Positions 1 to 9,028 of a DNA stretch of 64,000 bases are shown here, piece by piece. The stretch is taken from assembly GCA_014801955.1 (NCBI GenBank), contig JAAVDE010000012.1, forward strand, positions 168,889 to 232,888. The letters run 5' to 3'. The position numbers were made by a program, and so were the translations under genes. Under the pieces are notes generated by a model. The model saw only the letters and a list, made by a program, of their open reading frames with translations, did no database searches and was not told the origin of the DNA. This DNA comes from Bacteroides sp. GTDB lineage: Bacteria; Bacteroidota; Bacteroidia; Bacteroidales; Muribaculaceae. Numbering within the stretch: the stretch's first letter is position 1; the number at the start of each line of letters is the position of its first letter.

Positions 1-705
1 GTCGCCGGTAACGTGGGTGTTGCCTGCGAGCTTGCTGACAGGAACAACCGATACTTCTTCGAGGTAGAAACCGGGCTTGTTGCCACCGCAGGAAAGACCG
101 GCACCGTCGAAAGTCAGAGCGAGGTAGGTCTGGTTGGTGGGAAGGTTGTAGTACAGGTCGACTACGCGATAGCCTTCTTCATCCCAGTAGGATGCAACAG
201 TTTCTTCATAGATAGGCGAGGTGAAGCAGTCATCCTGAGCGTTGTTGGTCAGACGAACATGGAAAGGTTTAGCCGGTTCAGACTTTGCATAGCCTTCAAC
301 TTCAACGCGATAAATTACGCGGATACGGCAAACTTCATTAACCTGAGGAAGAGCGAAGTTGAAGTTACCATATGCCCACCAGGTGGGAGCCTGCATTTTG
401 ATAGCGTATGCACCTTCGTTCCAGGGATCGGCAACTACGGGGCACATTTCGTTTGCTTCTTCGATAGATTCGATAGCCTTCTGAGCGAACCAAACGGCAG
501 GCATACCATAGCATTCGGCCATGTCGGCACCGCCCTTCATCATCAGTGCGGGCCAGTTGTCGTTATCAGCAAACTTTTCAGCGTCGTTATCGAACCAGCT
601 GAAATCGGGGTTGATAGCGTAAACAAAAGCTTCACCTTTCTGGAAGGTTTCTGCAGATGCGGTCAGGGCAACGCCTGCGCAGAGAGCGAGTAAAGTTTTT
701 TTCAT
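1..705 (-). CDS. Secreted protein of unknown function, 3' end cut by window edge
   Basis: Reverse-strand reading from ATG at 705 gives MKKTLLALCAGVALTASAETFQKGEAFVYAINPDFSWF..., a signal peptide followed by an ORF open to the window edge. It lies downstream of susD on the same strand. Confidence 0.75.
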   Translation of the reverse strand, partial: MKKTLLALCAGVALTASAETFQKGEAFVYAINPDFSWFDNDAEKFADNDNWPALMMKGGADMAECYGMPAVWFAQKAIESIEEANEMCPVVADPWNEGAYAIKMQAPTWWAYGNFNFALPQVNEVCRIRVIYRVEVEGYAKSEPAKPFHVRLTNNAQDDCFTSPIYEETVASYWDEEGYRVVDLYYNLPTNQTYLALTFDGAGLSCGGNKPGFYLEEVSVVPVSKLAGNTHVTGD

Positions 706-811
706 AAAAACTGTTTTTTTTGATATTAATAAATGATTGATTAAAAAGGATTGCCTGAAAATTGAGGGCATCGGGAGCGGAATCGCCCCCGATGCCGGGG
801 AAGGTCAGTTA

Positions 812-2626
812 TTAACGAACGAGGTTGGGGTTCTTCTCAACTTCGGTCGGAGGATAGGGGTGATACATCGCGCGAATGCCATTCCAGCTATTAGCAACGG
901 GCTGCTCCTCCTTGAGTCGGAGGTCTTCCTCAAGCTCATACTCATAAGGGAGAGTAGCCCAGCGGGGACGACCGCTGGTGCTGGTATTCTTAACCATGTA
1001 GCCTTTGGTAAGGGTGCCTGCGGGAACAAGCACGTCGTTCTGCTCGCCGTGACGGTATTCCCAGCTGGCTTTGAAAGTCTGGTCGGCCCAAACGCCGGTA
1101 GCGGTTTCGCCCAGACGGAACTGGTCAGAGCGACGGGTCACAAGCGAGAGCGGATAGCCGGTAACTTCATAGCCGTGCTCAAGGAAAGCCTGCTTGGCCA
1201 GCGCTTCGCCGGTAAGAGAGCTTGCGTCGATTCTGTTGTCGGAATTATAGGCGCGGTCAATAACCTGCTGAAGGGCGGCCTGAGCTTCGGAAGTGTACTT
1301 GCCGCAGCGGGCAGCGGATTCGGCAAACCAGCAGAGCACTTCGCTATAACGGATAAAGCGATGGTTCTGGGGGTAGGACTGACCGTCGTAGGCGGGCTTG
1401 GCGAAATCATGGGGTTCGCGGATAGGAGCGCCTTCAGCATCGGCGTTGATGGTAAACGGTGCAAAGAGCGGGTGACGCGGGCTGACAGCATCTGAGCGGA
1501 AGTCAACAACTTCGGGTTCATTCTGCTTGTAGTTGATAACCTCGGCCCACCAGTTAACCATCAGCACGTTGCCGTTGCTATCCTTGATGTAGCTGTAGAT
1601 TTCGGGGTCATAGACCGCATTTTTGCGCGGGCCGTCGGGGTAATTGGCCCACCAGCGGCGTTCGGGAACAAAGTCACTCCAACCGTTGTTGAGAGCCGCG
1701 AAACGGTGGCATTTGCAGAATTGCGAGGTATAGGAACCCATGTTGCCCATAGTGCCGGGAGAGTCATAGTAGGAAATCGTCATGATCTGCTCAGCGCTCC
1801 AGTCATTGCCGCAGCTGTAAACCTGGTTCCAATCGCTTTCAAGAGCAAGATTATAGGTTCCGGCATTAACGCCGTCGATAACCTCCTTGGCCTTGTCGGC
1901 GGCCTTTTCATAGTAGCCATCGAGGAAGAGTGGATAGCCGGCCATTGACATATAAACCGACGCGAGAACCGACTTAACAGCCTGACGTGTAACCCAATAG
2001 TCACAGTTGCCGGTGTGGCCGTACTTCCAGCCGTCGTAGGTGGTAGGAATGTTATAGGAGTCGGCGGTTGTCAGGTCACTGACAATCAGTTCGTAAACCT
2101 TATCAACCGGAGTCAGCGGAGTCTTGTTATCGTCGGCTTCATTGTGCATGTTGATAGGCAGCGGACCAAAGATGCGCACCAGCTGATAATAGGCACACGC
2201 ACGCCAGAAATAGGCGTTACCCTTGGCCATATTGATGTATTCCTCGGTGGTCGGCACGCGGTCGGCATTGTCGATAACGAGATTGGCGGCCTGGATGATG
2301 CGGTACTGGTTCAGCCAAAGAGCCTCTACGCCTTTATAGTCCGAAGGCTCCTCGAATGCATCGGCCGAGAGATATGCTCCCTTATTCGAACCGGTGGTCG
2401 AGGTTATGTCGTCGCCTTGAAGCTGAGGAATAGTCGGGTTGGAGTTGGTTTGAGCATAGGCAACGTTGAAATAGAGCGCATTGATTGCCATTTCCAGGTC
2501 ATTCTGACTTTGGAAAAAGTTTTCCGTAACGAGCTGACCCTTGGGGTCGGCCTCGAGGAAGTTCGCGCAGGAGGTAGCAGTGAGTGCCAGGGCGGCTACC
2601 GCGCAGTATTTATATAGATTTTTCAT
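812..2626 (-). CDS. SusD/RagB family nutrient-binding outer membrane lipoprotein
   Basis: 604 aa; lipobox MKNLYKYCAVAALALTATSC; SusD-like N-terminus (NFLEADPKGQLVTENFF); directly downstream of a SusC gene. Confidence 0.93.
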   Translation of the reverse strand: MKNLYKYCAVAALALTATSCANFLEADPKGQLVTENFFQSQNDLEMAINALYFNVAYAQTNSNPTIPQLQGDDITSTTGSNKGAYLSADAFEEPSDYKGVEALWLNQYRIIQAANLVIDNADRVPTTEEYINMAKGNAYFWRACAYYQLVRIFGPLPINMHNEADDNKTPLTPVDKVYELIVSDLTTADSYNIPTTYDGWKYGHTGNCDYWVTRQAVKSVLASVYMSMAGYPLFLDGYYEKAADKAKEVIDGVNAGTYNLALESDWNQVYSCGNDWSAEQIMTISYYDSPGTMGNMGSYTSQFCKCHRFAALNNGWSDFVPERRWWANYPDGPRKNAVYDPEIYSYIKDSNGNVLMVNWWAEVINYKQNEPEVVDFRSDAVSPRHPLFAPFTINADAEGAPIREPHDFAKPAYDGQSYPQNHRFIRYSEVLCWFAESAARCGKYTSEAQAALQQVIDRAYNSDNRIDASSLTGEALAKQAFLEHGYEVTGYPLSLVTRRSDQFRLGETATGVWADQTFKASWEYRHGEQNDVLVPAGTLTKGYMVKNTSTSGRPRWATLPYEYELEEDLRLKEEQPVANSWNGIRAMYHPYPPTEVEKNPNLVR

Positions 2627-2650
2627 TTTGATGATTCGGGTTAACGGGGA

Positions 2651-5644
2651 TTAGAACACGAAGCGCACGCCAAAAGTATAGGTGCGGGGGCAGGGAGAAG
2701 TGCCCATATCAACGCCACTCTTCCATTCGGCATCGCCGAAGGTCATTGCGGAGGGGTTAACACCCTTGTAGTTGGTAATGGTGAAGGCGTTCTGAACCGA
2801 GAACTGCAGGCGGATGTCGGCAAACTTGGTCATTGAGCGCTTGAAATCATAGCTGAGCGAGAGGTTTTCAAGGCGCAGGTAGTCGGCACGTTCAATCCAC
2901 TTGTCAGATTCGCCGGGACAGAAATTGTTGGAGTAGCGGGTCGGGTCGGCCATGTTGCCGTTGAGAACGTCGTCAACCCAGTTAGCGTCGGTTACGAAAC
3001 GCGAGTTGCCGATAAGGGTGTTCATTGCGTAGCGAAGAGCGTTGAGGCGCTTGCCGCCAAACGAACCGTTGAAGAACACATTAAGGCTCAAGCCTTTCCA
3101 GCTGATAGTATTGTTCCAACCCAGAGTAAAGTCGGGCGATGCCTTGCCGAGAACAACGCGGTCGGTGGCTTCGGGCTTGGTGGTAACTTCGCCGTCGGCG
3201 GTATAGTAGGTATCATAGCCTTCGTCGTTGACGCCTGCCCAGCGGTAGCCGTAGAACGAACCGATTGCTTCACCTTCCTTAACGATCAAAGCGTCGTTGA
3301 GAATCGAAACCGTGCTACCGGAGTAAATTACGGGTTCGGTTGCGGTGAGCTTTTCAACGCGGTTCTTCATATAGGAGCCCTGGAGGGTGGTCGACCAAGT
3401 CCAGTCGCGGGTTTGGATGCAGGTGGCGGTTATCGAGAGGTCAAGACCGGTATTGCTTACCTGGCCGGCATTAACAACGTAGGATGCGCCGCCGAGATAG
3501 CCGGGAGGGGTAGTGTTGAGCAGAGCATCGTAGGTGCGCTTGTAGTACCAGTCAAGGCTAACGTCGATTCGGCCGTTGAGGAAACCGAAATCAAGGCCGA
3601 CATCAACCTGTTTGGTGCGCTCCCATTTCAGGTCGGGAGTAGGCATTTTGTTGCTCCAATAGCCGGGCGAGGGAGTGGTGGTGCCATAGTAAACACTTGC
3701 GGCGGAAAGGAGTTCGAGCGTCTGATATGCACCAATGTCCTGGTTACCGATAATACCCCAGCTTGCGCGGAGTTTCAGGTTATTCATAACGGGGGTAACA
3801 GATTCCATGAAGGGTTCGTTGGTAACGGTCCATGCGGCAGCCACCGAGGGGAAGTATGCCCATTTGTGGTTGCTCAGGCGCGAGGAGCCGTCGGCGCGGA
3901 AAGTTGCGGTCAGCATGTAGCGGTCTTTCCAGGAGTAGATTGCGCGGGCAACCGCCGACATGAGAGTCCACTTGGAATAGCTGTTGCCGGCGCCTTTGGT
4001 GTCGGCCAGGTCAACGTTCCACCAACCAACGCTCTCGGTCAGCAGGTTGCTGCCGCTGATGCTCATGCCGCGCGAGGTCGAAGATGTTGCTTCCCAAACG
4101 GCGGTTGCAGTCAGCGCGTGGCCGCCCTCCCAGGTATTGTTGTAGGTAAAGTTATTGGTAGTCTGAAGCAGCCAGCGGTTGGTGTTGCTGTTGCCCATCG
4201 ACACGTTGGTAATCGAAGCAGCACGGTTCGAGCCGGAGAAACTGTAGTTATACATGTTTGCGTAGTCGATACCGTTCGAAGTTGTGAACGTCAAACCCTT
4301 GCAGATGTTGAATTTCAAGTCAACGCGGCCATTGAGAATGTCGCGGCGGCGTTCATTCTGAAGAGTCAGCTCCCCATAGGGGTTATACATAATGGAGTTA
4401 TAGGGGTCAACGGCATAGGCCTGGGCGGCTTCGTCCCAGAGCTTCATGGTCGGGGAATAGGTAAACGCTGCCCAAACCGGGCCGGTGGTCATTTCAAAAC
4501 CGCCGATGCCGTGGCCATTACCGTGGCTGAGGTCAACGTCAACGGTGGTTTCAAGCCAGTTGGTAACCTTTGCGCGGACATTGGCGCGTGCGGCAAAGCG
4601 TTCGTAGCTTGAGCCTTCGAGCACGCCCTTATCCTTCATGTAGTTAGCCGAAAAATAGGTTTGGATGTTATCGTTGCCTTTGGTGTATGAGAGTTTATAG
4701 TTCTGAGTGTTACCGGTGCGGAAAATCTGGTCAATCCAGTCAATGCCGGCATCTTCGCCATTGATATATGCAGCCAGCGCGGGGTCGGGATTTTCGAGAG
4801 TACCGGAGCTGATGATTTTCGCACCATCGGGGCCGCCATAAACCTGAAGAGCTTCGGCATACTGCTTGGTGCTCATAATTTTAGGCAGGTGGGTTGCGTT
4901 GCTCCAGCCAAAGGATGCGTCGAAGGTGATTTCGGCGGAGCCGGTTTTGCCGCGGCGGGTGGTGATGAGCACTACGCCGTTGGCGCCGCGGGAACCGTAG
5001 ATTGCGGTCGAGGAGGCGTCTTTCAGAATCTGCATCGAAGCGATGTCTTCGGGATTGATGCCTTCGAGACCCGATTCGCGCACCAGGCCGTCAACAACGT
5101 AGAGCGGTTCGTTGCTCTTGTTGATTGAGTTGGCACCGCGGATGCGGATTTTCGGCGAGGAGCCGGGAACGCCGCCGGAAATTACGTTAACGCCGGAAAC
5201 ACGGCCCTGGAGGGCTTCGCCAACAGTGGTAATCGGCTGGGCGGAGAATGCTTTGCTGTCAACAACGCTGACCGAACCGGCCAAGTCGGCCTTGCGAACG
5301 GTGCCGTAGCCGATAACGACTACTTCGTCGAGCATTTCGGAGTTGTCGCTGAGAGTGATGTTCAGCGGGGCGGTCGAGCTGGCCGTAACCTTTTTGGTTT
5401 CGTAGCCAATGGAGGTAATGGTTAGGGTGGCGGGGAGTTTTGCCACTTTGACTTGGAAGTTGCCGTCGAAATCGGTTGCGGTCGCTTCCTTTGAATTGTC
5501 TACCCTGACGGTAGCGCCGATAATCGGTTCGCCGTCCTTGTCGTTAACCGTGCCGGTAACGGTTACCGGGCCTTGGGCCGACATGGAGAGCCAGGCAGGC
5601 AGGAACCCGACTAACAGAAGCAAGATAACTCTGAGTTTATCCAT
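2651..5644 (-). CDS. SusC/RagA family TonB-linked outer membrane protein
   Basis: Carboxypeptidase-D-like domain (VTGTVNDKDGEPIIGATVRVDN), TonB plug (VVVIGYGTVRKADLAGSVSVV), C-terminal TYTFGVRFVF. Start set to MDKLRVILLLL at 5644 rather than the ORF-track start 5695. Confidence 0.95.
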   Translation of the reverse strand: MDKLRVILLLLVGFLPAWLSMSAQGPVTVTGTVNDKDGEPIIGATVRVDNSKEATATDFDGNFQVKVAKLPATLTITSIGYETKKVTASSTAPLNITLSDNSEMLDEVVVIGYGTVRKADLAGSVSVVDSKAFSAQPITTVGEALQGRVSGVNVISGGVPGSSPKIRIRGANSINKSNEPLYVVDGLVRESGLEGINPEDIASMQILKDASSTAIYGSRGANGVVLITTRRGKTGSAEITFDASFGWSNATHLPKIMSTKQYAEALQVYGGPDGAKIISSGTLENPDPALAAYINGEDAGIDWIDQIFRTGNTQNYKLSYTKGNDNIQTYFSANYMKDKGVLEGSSYERFAARANVRAKVTNWLETTVDVDLSHGNGHGIGGFEMTTGPVWAAFTYSPTMKLWDEAAQAYAVDPYNSIMYNPYGELTLQNERRRDILNGRVDLKFNICKGLTFTTSNGIDYANMYNYSFSGSNRAASITNVSMGNSNTNRWLLQTTNNFTYNNTWEGGHALTATAVWEATSSTSRGMSISGSNLLTESVGWWNVDLADTKGAGNSYSKWTLMSAVARAIYSWKDRYMLTATFRADGSSRLSNHKWAYFPSVAAAWTVTNEPFMESVTPVMNNLKLRASWGIIGNQDIGAYQTLELLSAASVYYGTTTPSPGYWSNKMPTPDLKWERTKQVDVGLDFGFLNGRIDVSLDWYYKRTYDALLNTTPPGYLGGASYVVNAGQVSNTGLDLSITATCIQTRDWTWSTTLQGSYMKNRVEKLTATEPVIYSGSTVSILNDALIVKEGEAIGSFYGYRWAGVNDEGYDTYYTADGEVTTKPEATDRVVLGKASPDFTLGWNNTISWKGLSLNVFFNGSFGGKRLNALRYAMNTLIGNSRFVTDANWVDDVLNGNMADPTRYSNNFCPGESDKWIERADYLRLENLSLSYDFKRSMTKFADIRLQFSVQNAFTITNYKGVNPSAMTFGDAEWKSGVDMGTSPCPRTYTFGVRFVF

Positions 5645-5868
5645 GGTAAATAGTTGAAAATTAGATAATTTTTGGTTTTGCCGAGGCATTGCCAACAGGT
5701 TTTTATAAATGAATTTTGTTTATTATTCCATTATAATTCGGGGGCAAATTTAACCATTTTTTTGTGTTTAGCAAAAATTTTTAGGAAATTTCGACAAAAT
5801 GCAGCCTTAACATCAGGCGCTTGCGCCGCCTGTGAAATTTTTATTTTTCATGTTAGGTGTTCTTTTCG

Positions 5869-5876
5869 TAACTTTG
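5869..5876 (+). promoter_or_regulatory. Bacteroidetes -7 element TAACTTTG
   Basis: Exact TAnnTTTG 27 nt upstream of the MFS start at 5904. Confidence 0.55.
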
Positions 5877-5903
5877 CAGGCAATTTACGCAATAATAACC
5901 ATC

Positions 5904-7082
5904 ATGGAAGAGAAGCTTTGGAATAAGGAGTACCTGAAAGTTATGACGAGCAATTTCCTGCTCTTTTTCGCCTTCTATCTGCTAACGCCGCTGCTGCCGA
6001 TTTATCTCGACGCGCAATTCAGCGCCGACAAACATATTATTGGCGTGGCTCTTAGCGGCTACGTTGTCGCAACACTGCTGATCAGGCCTTTTTCGGGCTA
6101 TGTTGTTGACTCGTTTAACCGCAAAACGGTTCTCAGTATCTGCTTCTTTTTCTTTTTTCTCTGCTTCGCGGGCTATATCGGCGCGGGAACGCTGCTGATG
6201 TTCGCCATCGTCAGAACGCTCCACGGCATACCCTTCGGCGCCACCACGGTTGCGAACTCAACGGTGGCCATCGACACTCTGCCGTCGTCGCGCCGCAACG
6301 AGGGCGTCGGCTACTACGGCCTGAGCAACAACCTGGCAATGGCCATTGCGCCGAGCGCCGGCATCTATCTCTACGGACTGACCAATAACTTTGAGCTGCT
6401 CTTCTGGCTGTCGCTGATTCTGGCAATGGTCGGCTTTTTCGTGACCACCCGCGTTAAGCTCCCCGCGCGCGCAAAGGTTGCCAACAAGCCCAAAATGAGC
6501 CTCGACCATTTCTTTTTGGGACGCGCATGGCTGATGGCAATCAATATCAGCCTGTTTGGCCTCTGCTGGGGCGTTATGAGCAACTATGTCGCCATCTATG
6601 GCCGCGAATCGCTGGGCATCACCGACGGCACCGGCATTTTCTTCGCCATTCTGTCGGGCGGCCTGATTCTTTCGCGCCTGTTCGGAGCCCGGCAGCTGCG
6701 CAAGGGGCGCATTGTTCAGAACTGCCTGCGCGGAGTGTGTCTGTCAACCATAGGCTTCGCGCTCTTTGCCGGCGCCTTCGGTCCGTGGAGCTTCTACCTG
6801 TCGGCGCTGCTGGTCGGACTGGGCAACGGCCAGATGTATCCGGCGTTTCTCAACATGTTTCTCAACGTTGCGCGCCATGACCAGCGCGGCACGGCCAACT
6901 CCTCCATCCTCATTTCCTGGGACCTGGGAATGGGCATAGGCATTCTGCTGGGCGGCTTCATTGCCGAATATACCGGCTACGGCGCCGCCTTCCGCCTCGT
7001 TGCCGCCGCCCAAGCCGCCGGGGCGCTGCTCTTTGCGCTGGCCACCCGCCGCTTCTATCTCGCCCGCAAAATCGAAAACTGA
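5904..7082 (+). CDS. MFS transporter
   Basis: Multi-TM protein with an MFS-like loop (RPFSGYVVDSFNRKTVL). Start MEEKLWNKEYL at 5904, just after the promoter motif. Confidence 0.88.
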   Translation: MEEKLWNKEYLKVMTSNFLLFFAFYLLTPLLPIYLDAQFSADKHIIGVALSGYVVATLLIRPFSGYVVDSFNRKTVLSICFFFFFLCFAGYIGAGTLLMFAIVRTLHGIPFGATTVANSTVAIDTLPSSRRNEGVGYYGLSNNLAMAIAPSAGIYLYGLTNNFELLFWLSLILAMVGFFVTTRVKLPARAKVANKPKMSLDHFFLGRAWLMAINISLFGLCWGVMSNYVAIYGRESLGITDGTGIFFAILSGGLILSRLFGARQLRKGRIVQNCLRGVCLSTIGFALFAGAFGPWSFYLSALLVGLGNGQMYPAFLNMFLNVARHDQRGTANSSILISWDLGMGIGILLGGFIAEYTGYGAAFRLVAAAQAAGALLFALATRRFYLARKIEN

Positions 7083-7100
7083 TTTGCGGATTTCGCGAAA

Positions 7101-7122
7101 CCGGTATTTATACTGATACCGG
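7101..7122. terminator. Possible bidirectional terminator hairpin between converging genes
   Basis: Inverted repeat CCGGTAT-N8-ATACCGG overlapping the 3' end of the methyltransferase gene; no strong T tract. Confidence 0.3.
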
Positions 7123-8067
7123 CAATCTGTTTCTTACGATAATTCTAAAATATGGACACTTACCATTCACTCTAAGATCCTTGCCATCATCTCCTTTCCG
7201 AAATCTGACAATTTCGAACTGATTGGGATTGTATTTATGCAGGAAAGTAATCGGTACTCCCATATCGCCCGCATAATCCTTAGGGATGTCTTTCGTAAAG
7301 TTTATATTTATGCCTTCGTAATTATCAAACTTGCTGTATGAGCCTTCATTCCCTTCATAGGACTTCGTCAGCTCAATTTTTTCATGTCTGACCTCAACAT
7401 CGAGATTGGTAAGCCACAAACAATTATTAGGTGATATTATCCTTTCACCATTCTCGCCTATGCTCGTTTCCGTTCCGAACAAGTCATAATAGTCCGGGAC
7501 TAAAAAGCCGGAAATACCACGACCCATGTGAACGCCAAGCCAAATTTTATTATCCTTAATAAGAGAGAAAGTCTCCCTATAAGTCAATGCGTTAATATTG
7601 GCGATGATTAAAAATAACTTCTTCTTATTCACCAAAAGATTCAGAAATTCCCTAAATAAAGAAAATGGCGGATTGGTAACGACAATATCGGAATCTTCAA
7701 GCAATTGAGTACACTCTGAGCTTCTAAAATCACCATCGCCTTTCAAATCCCTAAGTTCAACCGGGCCGCTACCGTCGTAAATGCAGTAATGGCCACAACA
7801 AGACGCCGGGCTGAACAGATCCTGTGCTTGCTTGTTGTAACATGATGCAATCAGTTTCTTTAATCCAAGCTTATGGAAATTCTGCTTAAAATATAAAAAA
7901 AAGTTGCTGCGTTCAGGGTCATCACAATTGCAATACACAACTTTACCGCTAAACGCATTCCGGTAATAAGCCAATTCTCTTTCAATATCGGGCATAAGCG
8001 TATAGAACTCATCGCTTTTTGATGACTTCGCGTTATGTAAAAGTGAATTCGAACCTTTTCTGCTCAT
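7108..8067 (-). CDS. EcoRI-type adenine-specific DNA methyltransferase (M.EcoRI family, predicted GAATTC)
   Basis: 319 aa; [60 protein letters not shown] closely resembles M.EcoRI as recalled; motif IV NPPF (DIVVTNPPFSLFREF); adjacent to an EcoRI endonuclease gene. Confidence 0.95.
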   Translation of the reverse strand: MSRKGSNSLLHNAKSSKSDEFYTLMPDIERELAYYRNAFSGKVVYCNCDDPERSNFFLYFKQNFHKLGLKKLIASCYNKQAQDLFSPASCCGHYCIYDGSGPVELRDLKGDGDFRSSECTQLLEDSDIVVTNPPFSLFREFLNLLVNKKKLFLIIANINALTYRETFSLIKDNKIWLGVHMGRGISGFLVPDYYDLFGTETSIGENGERIISPNNCLWLTNLDVEVRHEKIELTKSYEGNEGSYSKFDNYEGININFTKDIPKDYAGDMGVPITFLHKYNPNQFEIVRFRKGDDGKDLRVNGKCPYFRIIVRNRLPVSV

Positions 8068-8906
8068 TATTTATTCTTCTTTCTTAATTGCTTGAACAAA
8101 TCACTGTATATAATCTGAATTGACGTTGTTGCTATGTCATACATTATATCAAACATTTCTCTGAAGCTCCAACGTTCGCCTGTTCCCTGAGTATATATTG
8201 ATGTAGCTTGCAGCATAATAGCCTTATCACCATGATACACAAATTTATTTCTACAAAGATTAGTATTCATTGGCATGCCATAATTTGCAGCTGTCAGCCT
8301 ATCAAGCCGGTTTAACATGCTTGAATCATAGTTTAGCGTTACCTTTCGTCCGTCGGGTCGTTCAATAACAACTGTTTCAGTCAGAAAGTTGGAGCCCTCT
8401 AACAGCAAGAGGTATGGAAAATGCGACTCACCCAGCATGAGGTTGGCAATTTCCGAAATATTCTTATAGGCCCTTTCTATTGCATTGCCCGCGGCCATGA
8501 GATCTTGATCATTATGTTTACCGACTAATTTGCCCTGTCGGATATTATCAATATCTTTCCCTTGATATTTAGCTTCCGATACCAGCAGAACTCGCCATTT
8601 GTCATTGTCATCAAGAACCTCTAATAGACCACCATCAGGCTTAATATTAGACCCCGTCACGAATAAAGTTTGGCCCAAATTCGCATCTATCTCCTTTAAG
8701 GCACCATTTATCTCCTCCTTGCTAACACTCTTCCTATGCCTGAACTGCAATTGCGGGAACTCGGTCTCCAGCTGTTTCATAACAGCCTTTGCTACCTGCC
8801 CAACAGCAACATCATGCAACTTGGCTTCTTCGCCAAATATTCCAATAACTCCGTGACTTTCCGTATGTTGAGAAGTCAACCTAACTGTTTGCTTTCGTAT
8901 ACTCAT
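8067..8906 (-). CDS. EcoRI-type type II restriction endonuclease (predicted GAATTC)
   Basis: 279 aa; collinear with EcoRI over its length as recalled. IKPDGG (D91), SEAKYQGKD (E111, K113, Q115), [13 protein letters not shown] (M137-A142, R145) and [14 protein letters not shown] (R200, R203) are at EcoRI numbering. Confidence 0.96.
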   Translation of the reverse strand: MSIRKQTVRLTSQHTESHGVIGIFGEEAKLHDVAVGQVAKAVMKQLETEFPQLQFRHRKSVSKEEINGALKEIDANLGQTLFVTGSNIKPDGGLLEVLDDNDKWRVLLVSEAKYQGKDIDNIRQGKLVGKHNDQDLMAAGNAIERAYKNISEIANLMLGESHFPYLLLLEGSNFLTETVVIERPDGRKVTLNYDSSMLNRLDRLTAANYGMPMNTNLCRNKFVYHGDKAIMLQATSIYTQGTGERWSFREMFDIMYDIATTSIQIIYSDLFKQLRKKNK

Positions 8907-8923
8907 ACCGATCTGTTTTATTG

Positions 8924-8931
8924 CAAAGTTA
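8924..8931 (-). promoter_or_regulatory. -7 element TAACTTTG for the EcoRI-like operon
   Basis: Reverse complement of CAAAGTTA, 17 nt upstream of the endonuclease start codon. Confidence 0.55.
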
Positions 8932-8985
8932 CAATTTTTTTTCGACTTTGACTGAATATTTGTTCAATTATACTGATTTTTTACT

Positions 8986-8993
8986 TAACTTTG
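8986..8993 (+). promoter_or_regulatory. -7 element TAACTTTG for asd
   Basis: Exact TAnnTTTG 35 nt upstream of the asd ATG at 9029, divergent from the EcoRI operon promoter. Confidence 0.55.
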
Positions 8994-9028
8994 CGTTGGA
9001 AAAGAATTTTTTTGACAACGTTTATTTT

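Noticed and set aside
13-693. 226-aa plus-strand ORF at the window start
   Set aside because: The minus strand encodes a signal-peptide protein starting at 705; the plus ORF is its antisense shadow.
3413-4612. 399-aa plus-strand ORF antisense to susC
   Set aside because: Shadow ORF; the SusC sense reading is conserved throughout.
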